From: Massilia sp.
Lineage (GTDB): Bacteria > Pseudomonadota > Gammaproteobacteria > Burkholderiales > Burkholderiaceae_D
Direction of reading: 5' to 3'
DNA length: 60,873 nucleotides
Assembly (NCBI GenBank): GCA_025359245.1
Contig: JANYGW010000160.1
Coordinates: forward strand, 1-60,873
Shown here in pieces: positions 16,459 to 26,241 of the stretch (within the stretch, counting starts at the first letter, position 1; each line of letters opens with the position of its first letter). Made by a program: the position numbers and the translations under genes. A model generated the notes under the pieces. It was given only the letters and a program-made list of their open reading frames with translations. It was not told where the DNA came from and did no database searches.

Positions 16459-19083
16459 TTATTTTAGCGCAGCGCGCACTTGCGGCAGCAGTTGTTGTTT
16501 CTGGGTGGCACGGGTGCGGATCGCGTTGCCGATGCGCTGCGCCTCGACCTGCGCGTCCGCCCCGAAATGGATGGCCACATAGCGCTCCATCATGTCGGCG
16601 TCGGCCGGATTGGACGAGCTGCTGACCAGGCTCGGGAAAAAGTGGTTCTGGTTGACCGACTCCTGGTCTTTCAGCAGCGCCTCGCGGTTGGCCGCCGCGA
16701 ACTCCCACGCCAGGCCACGATGGCCGCCTTGCGCCACGCCGGGCACGATCTGGTTGGACAGCTGGATCGGCAGCTCGCTCGACAAGGCCATGCGCAGCGT
16801 GCGCCTGGCCAGCGCAGGATCGGCGGCACCGGCCAGCGCGCGCCCGAAGCGTTCGCCCTCCTCGGCGCTGGTGGCCTGCACGGCGCGCGCCGCGATCACC
16901 TCGTACAGCGCCTGGTCGGCGCCGCGCGCGGCCACTTCGATCGCGAAATCGCGCAGCGCCGGGCTGACGCTGGCCGGGTCGGCCAGGTAGCGCTTGAACA
17001 GCGCGCTGCCCTGGGCCAGCGCGGTCGGGTCGCCCGCCCTGGCCAGCGCGCGCGCCAGCAGCGGGCGCAGGCTGCGCTCTTCGGCCGACTCGCCGGGCTT
17101 TTCCTGCCAGCCCAGTTTCTTGAATTTCGGCGTGACGATGCTGATCAGGTGGCGCCGCACCAGCGGGCGTTCCGGTTCGCCCTCGGCCAGCGTGGCCAGG
17201 CTGTCGAAGCTGGCCAGTATCATCTGCCAGATCGGCAGGCGCGCTTCGTCGCTGTAGCGCGCCACCAGTTTCAGGTAGGCGTCGAGCTGGATGCGGCCGC
17301 CCTGCGCCATGCTCCAGCTGTCGGCCAGCAGCTTGAGGCGGGCCGTGTCGGGCAGCTTGCCCACCTGGGCGGCGAGCGCGTCGAAACCGGCGCTGTCGTA
17401 CTGGACCCGGAAATAGCCGACGCCGGCCGGATCGATCACCAGGGCGCCGTCGCAGCCGGACTGGTACAGCGTGGTCGAGGCGCCGGCCAGCAGCACCGAC
17501 CACGGCTTGCCGTTGACGCTGGCCAGCTGCAGCGGCACGTTCCACAGGCGCTGCTCGGTGGCCGCTTCGTCGATCCGGTACTGCTGCTGGGTCAGCGTGA
17601 TGCGGCGCCGCCCGTTTTCGCACGCCTGCGCCACGCTCAGCAGCGGAAAGCCGGGCTGGGTGGTCCAGTCCGACGCCAGTTTCTGGACCGGCTTGCCGGA
17701 TGCTTTTTCCAGCGCGGCCCACAGGTCGGCGCTGGTGGTGTTGCCGTACTGATGCTTGGCCAGGTAGGCGCGGATGCCTTTGCGGAACGGCTCCTCGCCC
17801 AGGTAAGCCTCGAGCATGCGCAGGAAGGCTTCGCCCTTGCTGTAGGTGATGGCGTCGAAGGCGTCGGCGGCCTGCTCCTCGGTCTCGACCGGGGTCTGGA
17901 TCGGATGGGTGGTCTTGCGCGCGTCCAGGTTCATGACGTCGTCGCGCTCGACCAGCACGCCCAGCTGCGCGTGTCCCTCCGGATGAAAATGGTCGCTCGC
18001 CTTGGTCGCCATCCAGGACGCGAAGCCTTCGTTGAGCCACAGGTTGTCCCACCAGGCCATGGTGACCAGGTTGCCGAACCACTGGTGCGCCACTTCGTGC
18101 GCATTGATGCTGAACGAGGCCAGCGCCATGCTGTCGGGGCTGGTTTTCGGATCGACCAGCAGGCTCGCTTCGTTGTAGACGATGCCGCCCCAGTTTTCCA
18201 TGGCGCCGTTGAAGCCGCCCGGTATGGCGATCTGGTCCAGCTTGGCCAGCGGATAGGGCTGGCCGAAATAGCCGTTGTAGTACTTGAGCAGGTCTTTGGT
18301 CGCGCCCAGCGCATAGGCGGCCGCGGCCTGCTTGCCGGCCGTGGTCACCACGCCGATGTCGACGCCGTCCTGCTTGACGCTGCTGCGTTCGAGTTCGCCC
18401 GCCACCAGCACCAGCAGGTAGCTCGGCATTTTTGGCGTCATCCGGAACGTCGAGCGCAGCAGGCCGCCATCGATGCGCTCCTGGGATTCGAGCGGCGTGT
18501 TGGAATAGGCCTTGTAGCGCGCCGGCAAGTCCACGGTCAGCTTGAAATTGGCGCGGAAGGCGGGCTCGTCCCAGGTCGGCAGCAAGCGCCGCGTGTCGCT
18601 CGGTTCCATATTGGTGACCAGCATGGACTTGTCGGCCGTGCCGACTTTATATTCGAGGTGGAACAGGCCGCGCGCCTCGCGGCTGATCTCGCCATGGAAC
18701 TTGAGCGCGAGCTGGTAGCGTCCCGGCGCCAAAGGCTGGGCCAGCTTGAAGGTCAGCGTCTGCTGCGCGTTGTCGAGCTGTGCGGCCAGCTTGCTCGCCC
18801 CTATCGTCTTGCCGCTCAGGCTGGCCGCATCGATCTGCAGGCCGGCGGCGTTCAGCATGATGGTCGAGGTCGTTTTGAGCACATCGATTTCGACGGTTTC
18901 CGAACCGAGGAAGGTATGCGCCGCCACATCCGGGATCAGGTGCGCCGCGTACTGCAGCGGCACCACATCCTTGGGCAGCTTGCCGGGCGTGGCGGCAAAC
19001 GAAAACGGCGCTTCGGCGTGGGCGGACAGGGCGCCGGCGGCGACGGCGGCGGCCAGCAGGTGGTGCGGGTGGAATAGTCTCAT
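16459..19083 (-). CDS. M1 family aminopeptidase
   Basis: An 874-residue zinc aminopeptidase with a signal peptide (about 1-23). The substrate motif is GAMEN (in GGFNGAMENWG) and the zinc motif HEVAHQW (His329, Glu330, His333) is followed by NEGFA. The C-terminal half is the helical ERAP1-like domain. It should remove N-terminal residues from peptides in the periplasm or outside the cell. First gene of the M1-M13-methyltransferase operon; the ribosome site is weak (GAGA). Confidence 0.93.
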   Translation of the reverse strand: MRLFHPHHLLAAAVAAGALSAHAEAPFSFAATPGKLPKDVVPLQYAAHLIPDVAAHTFLGSETVEIDVLKTTSTIMLNAAGLQIDAASLSGKTIGASKLAAQLDNAQQTLTFKLAQPLAPGRYQLALKFHGEISREARGLFHLEYKVGTADKSMLVTNMEPSDTRRLLPTWDEPAFRANFKLTVDLPARYKAYSNTPLESQERIDGGLLRSTFRMTPKMPSYLLVLVAGELERSSVKQDGVDIGVVTTAGKQAAAAYALGATKDLLKYYNGYFGQPYPLAKLDQIAIPGGFNGAMENWGGIVYNEASLLVDPKTSPDSMALASFSINAHEVAHQWFGNLVTMAWWDNLWLNEGFASWMATKASDHFHPEGHAQLGVLVERDDVMNLDARKTTHPIQTPVETEEQAADAFDAITYSKGEAFLRMLEAYLGEEPFRKGIRAYLAKHQYGNTTSADLWAALEKASGKPVQKLASDWTTQPGFPLLSVAQACENGRRRITLTQQQYRIDEAATEQRLWNVPLQLASVNGKPWSVLLAGASTTLYQSGCDGALVIDPAGVGYFRVQYDSAGFDALAAQVGKLPDTARLKLLADSWSMAQGGRIQLDAYLKLVARYSDEARLPIWQMILASFDSLATLAEGEPERPLVRRHLISIVTPKFKKLGWQEKPGESAEERSLRPLLARALARAGDPTALAQGSALFKRYLADPASVSPALRDFAIEVAARGADQALYEVIAARAVQATSAEEGERFGRALAGAADPALARRTLRMALSSELPIQLSNQIVPGVAQGGHRGLAWEFAAANREALLKDQESVNQNHFFPSLVSSSSNPADADMMERYVAIHFGADAQVEAQRIGNAIRTRATQKQQLLPQVRAALK

Positions 19084-19295
19084 AGGCAGTTCTCGCTCGA
19101 TCCGGCGTCAAAAAGGGGCGCGCGGCTTTCCAGGCTGTACTTTACAGAAATGCACGCCTTCGGTGGCACGCAATGCGACGAAATGCAGAATACGGCGCCA
19201 GAACGGCGCATGGGCGCACTGGGCGTAACTGGCGCGGCGCGGCGAATCGCTATATAGTCGTCTTGCCCGCCAGAGGCGCTAACCAGGAGACCGCA

Positions 19296-20108
19296 ATGAC
19301 GTTGGAAGCCCTGCTGCAAAATCCGAATGCGCTGCCGACGGCGCCCAAGGTCGTCGAAGAGCTGATCAGCAGTTTCGAAAATCCCGACGTCATGGTCGAG
19401 GAGATTGCGCGCAAGCTCTCGCTCGACCCGGTCCTGAGCGCCAAGCTGCTGCGGCTGGCCAATTCCGCGTATTACCATGTGTCGCGCCGGATCGGCAATG
19501 TCGAGGACGCCGTGCGCATGCTCGGTTTCGTGACGGTGCGCACGCTGGTCATCAGCTCCGGGCTGGTGGGCGGCTTCAAGACCGTGCCGGGCATGGACCT
19601 GAAACGTTTCTGGCGCTACAGCCTGCACACGGCGGTGGCAGCCAAATGGCTGGCCAAGAAGGTCGGCGTCAATACCGACCTGGCGTTCACGATCGGGATG
19701 ATGCATGCGATCGGCCAGCTGGTCATGCATGCGGGAATCACCGTCGAAGCGCAGGAACTCGACAAGAGCGTCGGCCCCTACGAGCCGGGCCGCATGGCGG
19801 CCGAGCTGGAAGCCTTCGGCTACCACTACAGCCAGGTCGGCGCCGAACTGGCGGTGCGCTGGAAATTCCCCGACATTTTCCCGGAAACGATACGCGACTT
19901 CCCGGCGCCGGCAAGCCGGATGGCCGCGGTCATCCACCTGGCGACCTGGTGCGCGCAGGCGGACGAACTCAAGCTCAGCACCGATCAGCGCGCCGAAGGC
20001 TTGCCGCTGGCGGTGGCCAACGGCGTGGGCCTGATGGCCGACGAGCTGCTGGCCGAGATGCCGGCGCTGGACGAATTGAGCGCGGGCCTGGAAGAACTTA
20101 TCCATTAG
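19296..20108 (+). CDS. HDOD domain protein
   Basis: A 270-residue protein made almost entirely of one HDOD domain: PTAPKVVEELIS at the start, LSAKLLRLANSAYY, then a degenerate HD-like helix bundle (residues 10-200). HDOD proteins are signalling adaptors, often linked to c-di-GMP, chemotaxis or the cell cycle, and lack phosphohydrolase activity. AGGAGA lies before ATG 19296. A TATATAGT -10-like box is seen near 19250. The flagellar gene downstream has its own promoter. Confidence 0.85.
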   Translation: MTLEALLQNPNALPTAPKVVEELISSFENPDVMVEEIARKLSLDPVLSAKLLRLANSAYYHVSRRIGNVEDAVRMLGFVTVRTLVISSGLVGGFKTVPGMDLKRFWRYSLHTAVAAKWLAKKVGVNTDLAFTIGMMHAIGQLVMHAGITVEAQELDKSVGPYEPGRMAAELEAFGYHYSQVGAELAVRWKFPDIFPETIRDFPAPASRMAAVIHLATWCAQADELKLSTDQRAEGLPLAVANGVGLMADELLAEMPALDELSAGLEELIH

Positions 20109-20182
20109 ACCACGCCGGGAGGGGAGGCGGCCGGCCCGCCGTCCCCCGCTGCAACTTTTTTCATTTATTTTCAAACTCACCC

Positions 20183-20209
20183 TAAAGTTTCTCTTTGGAA
20201 CTCCGTTAC
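20183..20209 (+). promoter_or_regulatory. Putative sigma-28 (FliA) promoter of fliT
   Basis: TAAAGTTT (20183-20190), an 11-base spacer, then TCCGTTAC (20202-20209). The known flagellar class III consensus is TAAAGTTT-N11-GCCGATAA; the -35 matches 8 of 8, the -10 matches 5 of 8 and the spacer is exact. It lies 49 bases upstream of the fliT start. Confidence 0.75.
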
Positions 20210-20258
20210 CGGTAGGACACGCGGTATTCCAATCAAAAATTTTGGCCCAGGTGAGCAT

Positions 20259-20537
20259 ATGACCTCCAACGAAGTCCTCTCGATGTACGAAAATATTGCC
20301 GGACTGACATCGCGGATGGCTGGTGCTGCGCAAGCGGGCGATTTCGCTGGACTGGCCCGGATGGAAAGCCAATGCACGCTGCAGGCTGCGGCGAGCGCGA
20401 CGGGCGTACCGGCGCTGGAAGGCGCACCGCGCCTGCGCAAGATCGACCTGCTCAAGCAGATCATGGCCAACGACCGCGCGATCCGCGACGTCACCGAGCC
20501 GTGGAAGCTGGCCGATGTGATGCAAGCGAGCCACTAA
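20259..20537 (+). CDS. fliT: FliT-like flagellar chaperone
   Basis: A 92-residue helical protein. The C-terminal LLKQIMANDRAIRDVTEPW pattern is typical of betaproteobacterial FliT, the export chaperone for the filament cap FliD and a regulator of FlhDC in enterics. Length is normal. No other flagellar structural gene is near, so it is an orphan of the flagellar regulon; the FliA-type promoter upstream supports the call. AGGTGA precedes ATG 20259. Confidence 0.72.
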   Translation: MTSNEVLSMYENIAGLTSRMAGAAQAGDFAGLARMESQCTLQAAASATGVPALEGAPRLRKIDLLKQIMANDRAIRDVTEPWKLADVMQASH

Positions 20538-20554
20538 GCTACCCCACAGAACAC

Positions 20555-20580
20555 AAAAAGCGCCCGAGGGCGCTTTTTTT
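20555..20580 (+). terminator. Rho-independent terminator
   Basis: The stem AAAGCGCCC / GGGCGCTTT with a 2-base loop is followed by four more T residues, 18 bases after the fliT stop. It also lies at the end of the convergent aminotransferase gene. Confidence 0.9.
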
Positions 20581-20607
20581 ACGGCGGCTATTTCCTCCAC
20601 ACAGGGG

Positions 20608-21816
20608 TCAGACAATTGCCAGTTTCAGGGACAGGGCGATGCCTTCGGCGGCCTGGGTGATTTCGGGCAGCGATGGGAAGCTCGGGGCGATCCGGATGTG
20701 GCTGTCGTCCGGGTCGATGCCGTAGGGATAGGCCGCGCCGGCCGGCGTCAGCGTGATGCCCGCCTCCTTCGCCAGCGCGATGGTACGCCGCGCGGCGCCG
20801 GCCGGCGTGACCAGGTCGATGAAATAGCCGCCCTTGGGCACCGTCCAGCTGACGCCGGGCACGTCGCCCAGCAGCGCCGCGAACTGGGCCAGCACGGCAT
20901 CGAACTTGGGCTTGAGCAGCGCGCGGTGGCGCGCCATCAGGGCCGCGACCGTGGTTTCATCCTGCAGGAAGCGGACATGGCGTAACTGGTTGATCTTGTC
21001 CGGGCCAATGCTGCGGATGCCCGCATGCTTGGTCCACCAGGCGATATTCGCCGCCGACGAGGCCAGCGCGGCAATGCCGGAACCGGCCCAGCTGACCTTC
21101 GAAGTCGACGCGAACATGATGGCGCGGTCGGCATGGCCAGCCTTTGCGCATGCGTCGATAATGTCGGCGATCTCCACGTTTTCTTGCGTCAGGTGATGGA
21201 AACGGTAGGCATCGTCCCACATCAGGCGAAAGTCCGGCGCGGCCGTCGGCATCGCTGCCAGGCGGTGCACGGTGGCGTCCGCGTACACGGTGCCCGAGGG
21301 ATTGCTGTATTTCGGCACGCACCACATGCCCTTGATGCTGGCGTCGGCCGCGACCAGGCGTTCGACCAGGTCCATGTCCGGGCCGTCGTCGTTCAGCGGG
21401 ATGTTGATCATCTTGATGCCGCGCGCTTCGCAGATCGAAAAATGGCGGTCGTAGCCGGGCACCGGACACAGGAAGGACACTTGCTGTCCGACCCATGGCT
21501 GTCCGCCCGGCACGCCATTCAACAAGGCGTAGACGATCACGTCATGCATCAGCGACAGGCTGGCGCTGCTGTCGACGACGACCTGCGCGGCCGGCACGCC
21601 GAGCAGCTTGCCGAACAGCGCGCGCGCTTCCGGCAGGCCAACCCCCAGACCGTAATTGCGGCTGTCGGTGCCGTCCGCCGCGGCAAAGCCGGGCAAGGCG
21701 TCGAGCAGCGCGTTGGAGAGGTCGAGTTGTTCGGGTGCCGGTTTGCCGCGCGACATGTCGAGCTTGAGTCCGCGCTGCTTGAATGCATCGTAATGTGCTT
21801 GTGCTGCCTGGGTCAT
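20608..21816 (-). CDS. Type Ic aspartate aminotransferase-like PLP enzyme
   Basis: A 402-residue fold-type I aminotransferase. It starts with the SRGKPAPEQLDLS block and has the MWDDAYRFHH cofactor region and the PLP lysine in STSKVSWAGSG. These features fit the MocR-like type Ic aspartate aminotransferases (PF12897) rather than the classical AspC. Expected reaction: aspartate plus 2-oxoglutarate to oxaloacetate plus glutamate. GGAAAG lies before ATG 21816. It is single, facing fliT across the terminator. Confidence 0.85.
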   Translation of the reverse strand: MTQAAQAHYDAFKQRGLKLDMSRGKPAPEQLDLSNALLDALPGFAAADGTDSRNYGLGVGLPEARALFGKLLGVPAAQVVVDSSASLSLMHDVIVYALLNGVPGGQPWVGQQVSFLCPVPGYDRHFSICEARGIKMINIPLNDDGPDMDLVERLVAADASIKGMWCVPKYSNPSGTVYADATVHRLAAMPTAAPDFRLMWDDAYRFHHLTQENVEIADIIDACAKAGHADRAIMFASTSKVSWAGSGIAALASSAANIAWWTKHAGIRSIGPDKINQLRHVRFLQDETTVAALMARHRALLKPKFDAVLAQFAALLGDVPGVSWTVPKGGYFIDLVTPAGAARRTIALAKEAGITLTPAGAAYPYGIDPDDSHIRIAPSFPSLPEITQAAEGIALSLKLAIV

Positions 21817-22183
21817 TGCTTGCTTTCCGAGATGAGATCACGGACAAGTATAGCGGCTTGGCATCAAGCTCGCTGGCAGTACAGGCAGGGGGAGGAATTC
21901 GGGAGAGCGAACACCAGGTATCTCCTGGTGTCGCCTCGTGCCGGTTGCATCCGGCGTCCGTCAGCGCATTGTCGGCTGGCAGACCGCTTCCGGAACAGGC
22001 GTTTCTTCAACGATCACCCGCTTATCGCGCCACACTATCGTTGGTGGCTGCGCCAGGTCCTTGTTCCGTCTTTTTGCAGCCACTGGGTGACCACGAAAAG
22101 AGTATAGCGCAGAATGGCGACTTGTGTAGACGAGTTCGTGCGCATCTCGCAAAAATAGCAATCTTTTTTATTGAATAAGCAAA
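21817..22183. other. Intergenic region, no gene recognised
   Basis: 367 bases between two leftward genes. It carries an exact 8-bp hairpin ACACCAGG/CCTGGTGT at 21911-21931 without a T-run. Short open frames exist but have no ribosome site or recognisable content. It should contain the aminotransferase promoter; the 22140-22185 stretch is AT-rich. Confidence 0.4.
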
Positions 22184-23128
22184 TCAGGCGTCGCCGGGCG
22201 CCTCTTCCGCAGCTGCCAGGATGGGCTTCGGCTTGCGCTTGAAACGACTGGCCAGCCTGGCATACCAGGCCACGGAATCGGCTGCGGCGGTCTCGACCGT
22301 CTTGGATTTGCGCCGGCTCAGCCCAAAATACACGCCCGCGCCGATCGCTGCGAGCAGCACCGTGATGCCCACCACCAGCAACCACGGGAAGCCGCTGTCC
22401 GGCCTGGGCACCGGCTTGGGCGCCTCCAGCGCCGGCGCGGGCTTCTTGATGGCCGGCGTGGCAGGTGCAGCCTTGGTCCGGCTTTCCATCGCCAGCTGCA
22501 AGCCCTTCACTTTTTCTTCCAGTTCGACAATCTGGGCGCTCAGCAAGCCGTTCTTGTAGTCGATCGCCGCGCACGCCTTGATCTGTTCGGCCGATTGCTG
22601 CGGACAGGCAGCCGGCGCCAGCGGCTGGCGCACGACGAGCGCCGCCGGTCGCACCGCGCGCGCAGGCTCATCCGGCGCCGGAATAGCAGCCGGCTTGGCG
22701 GCGACCGGCGGCGGCGCCACCGGCGCTGGATTCGGGTCGGGCGACAGCCACAAGGTGGCGGCGCGCACGTTGCGCTTGTTGGCGTCGACCAGGTCGAGGA
22801 ACAGGTGCACATACTCGGCGCTAACCGGCTTGACCGACGTCAGGTGCAGAAACTGGCGCCCCTCGCGCCGCATGACCGTCATGTTCAGGCCGGCCAGCAC
22901 CGGATCCATGACGATGTTCGCGCCGCGGTACACGTCGTTGCTGGACAGGCGCACCGTGACCGCCTGCGCGGGATCGGCCAGCGCGGTCAGCTCGATGTCG
23001 GCCACCAGCGGCTGGCCGACGTGCGACAGCACCACCGGCTCGCCCAGTTCGGCCGCTTGCGCGCAAGCGAACACGCCCAACAGGGCCAAGCCAAAACTGA
23101 TGCGGACAATCGTGCTCGATGCAGCCAT
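22184..23128 (-). CDS. FimV-like membrane protein
   Basis: A 314-residue protein. The signal peptide is followed by ELGEPVVLSHVGQPLVADIEL, the N-terminal periplasmic domain typical of FimV/tip-attachment proteins (to about residue 125). A Pro/Ala linker, a short coiled coil (about 190-215), a single membrane helix (about 245-268) and a basic cytoplasmic tail follow. Full FimV proteins continue with a large cytoplasmic TPR region; here the tail is only about 45 residues, so it is a short form. A role in type IV pili or envelope polarity is likely but unproven. It diverges from fumC. Confidence 0.72.
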   Translation of the reverse strand: MAASSTIVRISFGLALLGVFACAQAAELGEPVVLSHVGQPLVADIELTALADPAQAVTVRLSSNDVYRGANIVMDPVLAGLNMTVMRREGRQFLHLTSVKPVSAEYVHLFLDLVDANKRNVRAATLWLSPDPNPAPVAPPPVAAKPAAIPAPDEPARAVRPAALVVRQPLAPAACPQQSAEQIKACAAIDYKNGLLSAQIVELEEKVKGLQLAMESRTKAAPATPAIKKPAPALEAPKPVPRPDSGFPWLLVVGITVLLAAIGAGVYFGLSRRKSKTVETAAADSVAWYARLASRFKRKPKPILAAAEEAPGDA

Positions 23129-23242
23129 AGGAATACAATCTAACCTGGTCAAGTGGGGCACAGAAAAACGCTGCCATACCGTCATTAACGCGCTTTGCGG
23201 TAAACTCTTTAATCTCACTTTCAGACTATATAGGATCCGGCT

Positions 23243-24634
23243 ATGGAAACGCGCAGCGAAAAGGACAGTTTCGGCCCCATCGACGTGCCGGCCAAGCATT
23301 TGTGGGGCGCGCAGACCCAGCGCTCGCTTCAGTTTTTCGCCATCTCGAGCGAGCGCATGGCGCCCGAACTGGTCGCCGCGCTGGCCCAGGTCAAGCGCGC
23401 CGCGGCCGCCGTCAACCGCTCGCTCGGCCTGCTGCCGACGGACAAGGCCGAGGCCATCATCAAGGCTGCCGACGAAGTGCTCGACGGCCGTTTTCCGGAC
23501 GAGTTTCCGCTGGCCGTGTGGCAGACCGGTTCCGGCACCCAAAGCAATATGAACATGAACGAAGTGCTGGCCAACCGTGGCTCCGAGCTGCTGGGCGGCG
23601 CGCGCGGCGAAGGCCGTTTGCTGCACCCCAACGATGACGTCAACCTGGGCCAGTCGTCCAACGATATGTTTCCGACCGCGATGCACGTCGCCGCGGCCGC
23701 GGCCGTCATGCACAAGCTGCTGCCGGCGCTGTCCAAGCTGCGCGCCACGCTGACCATCAAGACGCGCGATTTTGCCGACATCGTCAAGATCGGCCGCACC
23801 CACCTGCAGGACGCCACGCCGCTGACGCTGGGGCAGGAGTTTTCCGGCTACGTGGCGCAGCTCGAGTATTCCGAGCAAGCGATCCGGCATGCCCTGCCCG
23901 GCCTGCTGCAACTGGCCGCCGGTGGCACCGCGGTCGGCACCGGCCTGAACGCGCATCCCGATTTCGCCGCACGCATTGCGGCCGAACTCGGCTCGCGCAC
24001 GGGCCTGGCATTCAAGAGCGCGCCCAACAAGTTCGCCGCGCTGGCCGGCCATGACGCGCTGGTCGGCGCACACGGCGCGCTCAAGACGCTGGCCACGGCC
24101 CTGAACAAGATCGCCAACGACGTGCGCTGGATGGCGTCCGGCCCGCGTTCGGGCCTGGGCGAAATCGCGATCCCCGAAAACGAACCGGGCAGTTCCATCA
24201 TGCCGGGCAAGGTCAATCCGACCCAGTGCGAGGCGCTGACCATGTTGTGCTGCCAGGTATTCGGCAACGACGTGGCCATCACCATGGGCGGCGCGTCGGG
24301 CAATTTCGAACTGAACGTGTTCAAGCCGATGATCGCGCACAACTTCCTGCAAAGCGCGCGCCTGCTCACCGATGGCATGCATTCCTTCGACCAGCACTGC
24401 GCCAGCGGCATCGAGCCGAACCGCCAGCGCATCGGCGAACTGATGGAGCGCTCGCTGATGCTGGTGACCGCGCTGACGCCGCATATCGGCTACGACAAGG
24501 CGGCCAGCATCGCCAAGAAGGCCCAGCATGAAGGCAGTACGCTCAAGCAGGCGGCGCTGGCGCTCGGCTATGTGACGGAGCCGCAGTTTAACGATTGGAT
24601 AGACCCGCTGGCGATGACCCGGCCCGGCCAGTGA
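23243..24634 (+). CDS. fumC: Class II fumarate hydratase
   Basis: A 463-residue, iron-independent fumarase. Visible features are [10 protein letters not shown] near residue 100, the HPNDDVN region, [11 protein letters not shown] and the superfamily signature [11 protein letters not shown] (about 318-328). It converts fumarate to malate in the TCA cycle. Length is standard. The last bases overlap the GTG of the next gene, so the two are translationally coupled. Confidence 0.95.
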   Translation: METRSEKDSFGPIDVPAKHLWGAQTQRSLQFFAISSERMAPELVAALAQVKRAAAAVNRSLGLLPTDKAEAIIKAADEVLDGRFPDEFPLAVWQTGSGTQSNMNMNEVLANRGSELLGGARGEGRLLHPNDDVNLGQSSNDMFPTAMHVAAAAAVMHKLLPALSKLRATLTIKTRDFADIVKIGRTHLQDATPLTLGQEFSGYVAQLEYSEQAIRHALPGLLQLAAGGTAVGTGLNAHPDFAARIAAELGSRTGLAFKSAPNKFAALAGHDALVGAHGALKTLATALNKIANDVRWMASGPRSGLGEIAIPENEPGSSIMPGKVNPTQCEALTMLCCQVFGNDVAITMGGASGNFELNVFKPMIAHNFLQSARLLTDGMHSFDQHCASGIEPNRQRIGELMERSLMLVTALTPHIGYDKAASIAKKAQHEGSTLKQAALALGYVTEPQFNDWIDPLAMTRPGQ

Positions 24635-25044
24635 GCGGCTGGCTGATCCGCAGGAGCTATTTGATCGTGCTGGCGGCGATCATCCTGTTGGTCGTCATTT
24701 ATGCGCGCACCCATCGCCTGACCGATGCGATCGAACGCGATTATCTGGCTTCCGGCATGAAAATCGTCAATCTTCCAAAATCGGTGCCACAGGCGTGGCA
24801 GCGCGTGTGCGTGCTCGGCCCGTATGCGTCGAGCAAGGATGCGGGCGCCCTGCTCGGCTTTGACTGGAATGCCGACGCGCACTCGCGCGTGCGCGATCAT
24901 CAGGACGCCGTGCTGCTGATCTTTGTCAGCGGCCACATCGTCGTCGGCGCGGCTGATTATCCGCGCGCCGCCGGCGATCTGAGCCGTTTGGCGCCCCGTT
25001 GCTACCCGCGTGCCGCCGCCAGGTTCACGCTGCCACTAGCGTAG
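24631..25044 (+). CDS. Hypothetical membrane-anchored protein
   Basis: I do not recognise this 137-residue protein. It has one N-terminal membrane helix (about 8-27) after two arginines, and then a small domain with two separated cysteines (in RVCVLGPY and PRCYPR) that could form a disulfide outside the cytoplasm. Its GTG start overlaps the fumC stop by four bases (GTGA), which supports it being a real, coupled gene. Alternative starts inside lack a ribosome site. Confidence 0.65.
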   Translation: MSGWLIRRSYLIVLAAIILLVVIYARTHRLTDAIERDYLASGMKIVNLPKSVPQAWQRVCVLGPYASSKDAGALLGFDWNADAHSRVRDHQDAVLLIFVSGHIVVGAADYPRAAGDLSRLAPRCYPRAAARFTLPLA

Positions 25045-25117
25045 CGCCGCTTCGATTTTGCGCCGCGCTGTTGTAAACTGCGCAATTGAGCGACTCAACA
25101 AGCCATCCAGGAATAAA

Positions 25118-25333
25118 ATGCCAAACATAAACTTCGACCTCGCCGGCGAATTCGTCGAGCTGAACCAATTGCTCAAGCTGTCAGGATTGTGCGACAGCGG
25201 CGGCGCCGGCAAGAACATGGTCGCCAGTGGTGTCGTCAAAGTTGATGGCAAAAAAGAATTGCGCAAGACCGCCAAGATCCGCGCCGGACAAATCGTGAGC
25301 GTGGGCGAGGTGCGGATTACCGTTCAGGGCTAG
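25118..25333 (+). CDS. S4 domain RNA-binding protein, YbcJ-like
   Basis: A 71-residue protein that is one S4 RNA-binding domain. ELNQLLKLSGLCDSGGAGKNMVASG is the family core, here given only by its key parts: LNQLLK, GGAGK and VKVDG. YbcJ-like proteins bind structured RNA, probably at the ribosome. AGGAA precedes ATG 25118. A UUCG-loop hairpin (TTGCC/GGCAA) sits just downstream near 25344 but has no T-run. Confidence 0.87.
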   Translation: MPNINFDLAGEFVELNQLLKLSGLCDSGGAGKNMVASGVVKVDGKKELRKTAKIRAGQIVSVGEVRITVQG

Positions 25334-25477
25334 GAAATAGAACTTGCCTTCGGGCAATAATAGAATAAGCTGAGAGAGACGAGAACGGCTGGGCTGCTTT
25401 TTTTGCGCCGAGACAAACACGGATTTTTTTGCTTGTTTATATTATAAGTTCTCACCAACCGGTTGAAGGTAGCCGCC

Positions 25478-25759
25478 ATGAATAGCTCGGAACAAGACCC
25501 GCAAACCCAGGAACGGCTGATCGGCGACCTGCGCCTGGTTATCGAAAACGCCGAAGAACTGCTCAAGAACACCGATCAATACACCAGCGCGCTGTACCAG
25601 AATGCGCGCGCCAAGCTGGCCATGGCGCTCGGCGCGGCCACCGAAGAACTGGCCCGCTTCGAAGACGCGAAACTGGGCCGTATCATCGAAGCGGCCAACG
25701 CCGGCGACGGCGCGGCCAGCCTCAGCGGCGAAGAGCGCATCCTGCGCGCGTTCCAGTAA
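25478..25759 (+). CDS. DUF883/ElaB-YqjD-like protein lacking the membrane anchor
   Basis: A 93-residue helical protein. LIGDLRLVIENAEELLK and ARAKLAMALGAATEELA match the N-terminal helix of ElaB/YqjD (DUF883) ribosome-associated inner-membrane proteins. The C-terminal membrane helix of that family is absent, so it is likely a soluble variant. ATG 25478 follows AAGG. It converges with the DoxX gene, two bases apart, with no terminator visible between them. Confidence 0.7.
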   Translation: MNSSEQDPQTQERLIGDLRLVIENAEELLKNTDQYTSALYQNARAKLAMALGAATEELARFEDAKLGRIIEAANAGDGAASLSGEERILRAFQ

Positions 25760-25761
25760 GA

Positions 25762-26241
25762 TCAGCGATCGACGGCGCCGCCCGGGCGCCGCCCGCCGGC
25801 CAGCGCATCGAGCGCAATGCGGCCCGGCCCGAACACCACCAGCACCAGCAGCATGATGCCCCAGTATTTATGGTCGTTGATCGCGGCCGGGCATTCGAAG
25901 CTCCACAGCTGCGGGTAGGAAATTACCGCCATCAGGTTGACCATGAACAGGCCCAGCGCGGCCGGGCGCGACAGCAAGCCGACGAACAGCAGCAAAGGCA
26001 AGGCCAGCTCGCCGGTGGCACCCAGCACCGCGGCCACTTCCGGCGACAGCAAGGGCGTGTGATATTCGTCGGTGAACAGCTGCAGCGTGCTGTCCCAGTC
26101 GCGGATCTTGGTCAGGCCGGACCGGAAAAAGACCGAGCCGACGTACAGCCGCAATCCCAGGTTCAACAGCGAGCCGCCCCACTCGCTGAGCAGCGCGTCG
26201 AAACGGAAGGTGGTGCGATACAGGCCGAGTAGGGTTTTCAT
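25762..26241 (-). CDS. DoxX family membrane protein (bufferin operon)
   Basis: A 159-residue protein with four membrane helices and the DoxX pattern ([32 protein letters not shown]). DoxX proteins are common partners in DUF2282/MNIO/DUF2063 operons (bufD position), where they are thought to take part in handling the modified peptide or in respiration; the exact role is not settled. Its ATG overlaps the stop of the MNIO-DUF2063 gene by four bases (ATGA), so it is the third gene of the operon. Confidence 0.88.
   Translation of the reverse strand: MKTLLGLYRTTFRFDALLSEWGGSLLNLGLRLYVGSVFFRSGLTKIRDWDSTLQLFTDEYHTPLLSPEVAAVLGATGELALPLLLFVGLLSRPAALGLFMVNLMAVISYPQLWSFECPAAINDHKYWGIMLLVLVVFGPGRIALDALAGGRRPGGAVDR

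Noticed and set aside
16433..18082. Extended in-frame start of the M13 peptidase reading back into the M1 gene
   Set aside because: The segment is an out-of-frame reading of the aminopeptidase; a good ribosome site and signal peptide mark the start at 16432.
16480..19077. 865-codon plus-strand open frame opposite the M1 aminopeptidase
   Set aside because: An antisense shadow; the minus strand shows GAMEN and HEVAHQW motifs. The same holds for the long plus-strand frames opposite the histidine kinase and the TonB receptor.
21911..21931. ACACCAGG/CCTGGTGT hairpin as a terminator
   Set aside because: No T-run on either strand; left as a structural feature only.
22035..22183. Small minus-strand frames between the aminotransferase and the FimV-like gene
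   Set aside because: No ribosome site, no recognisable motif, and composition unlike neighbouring genes.
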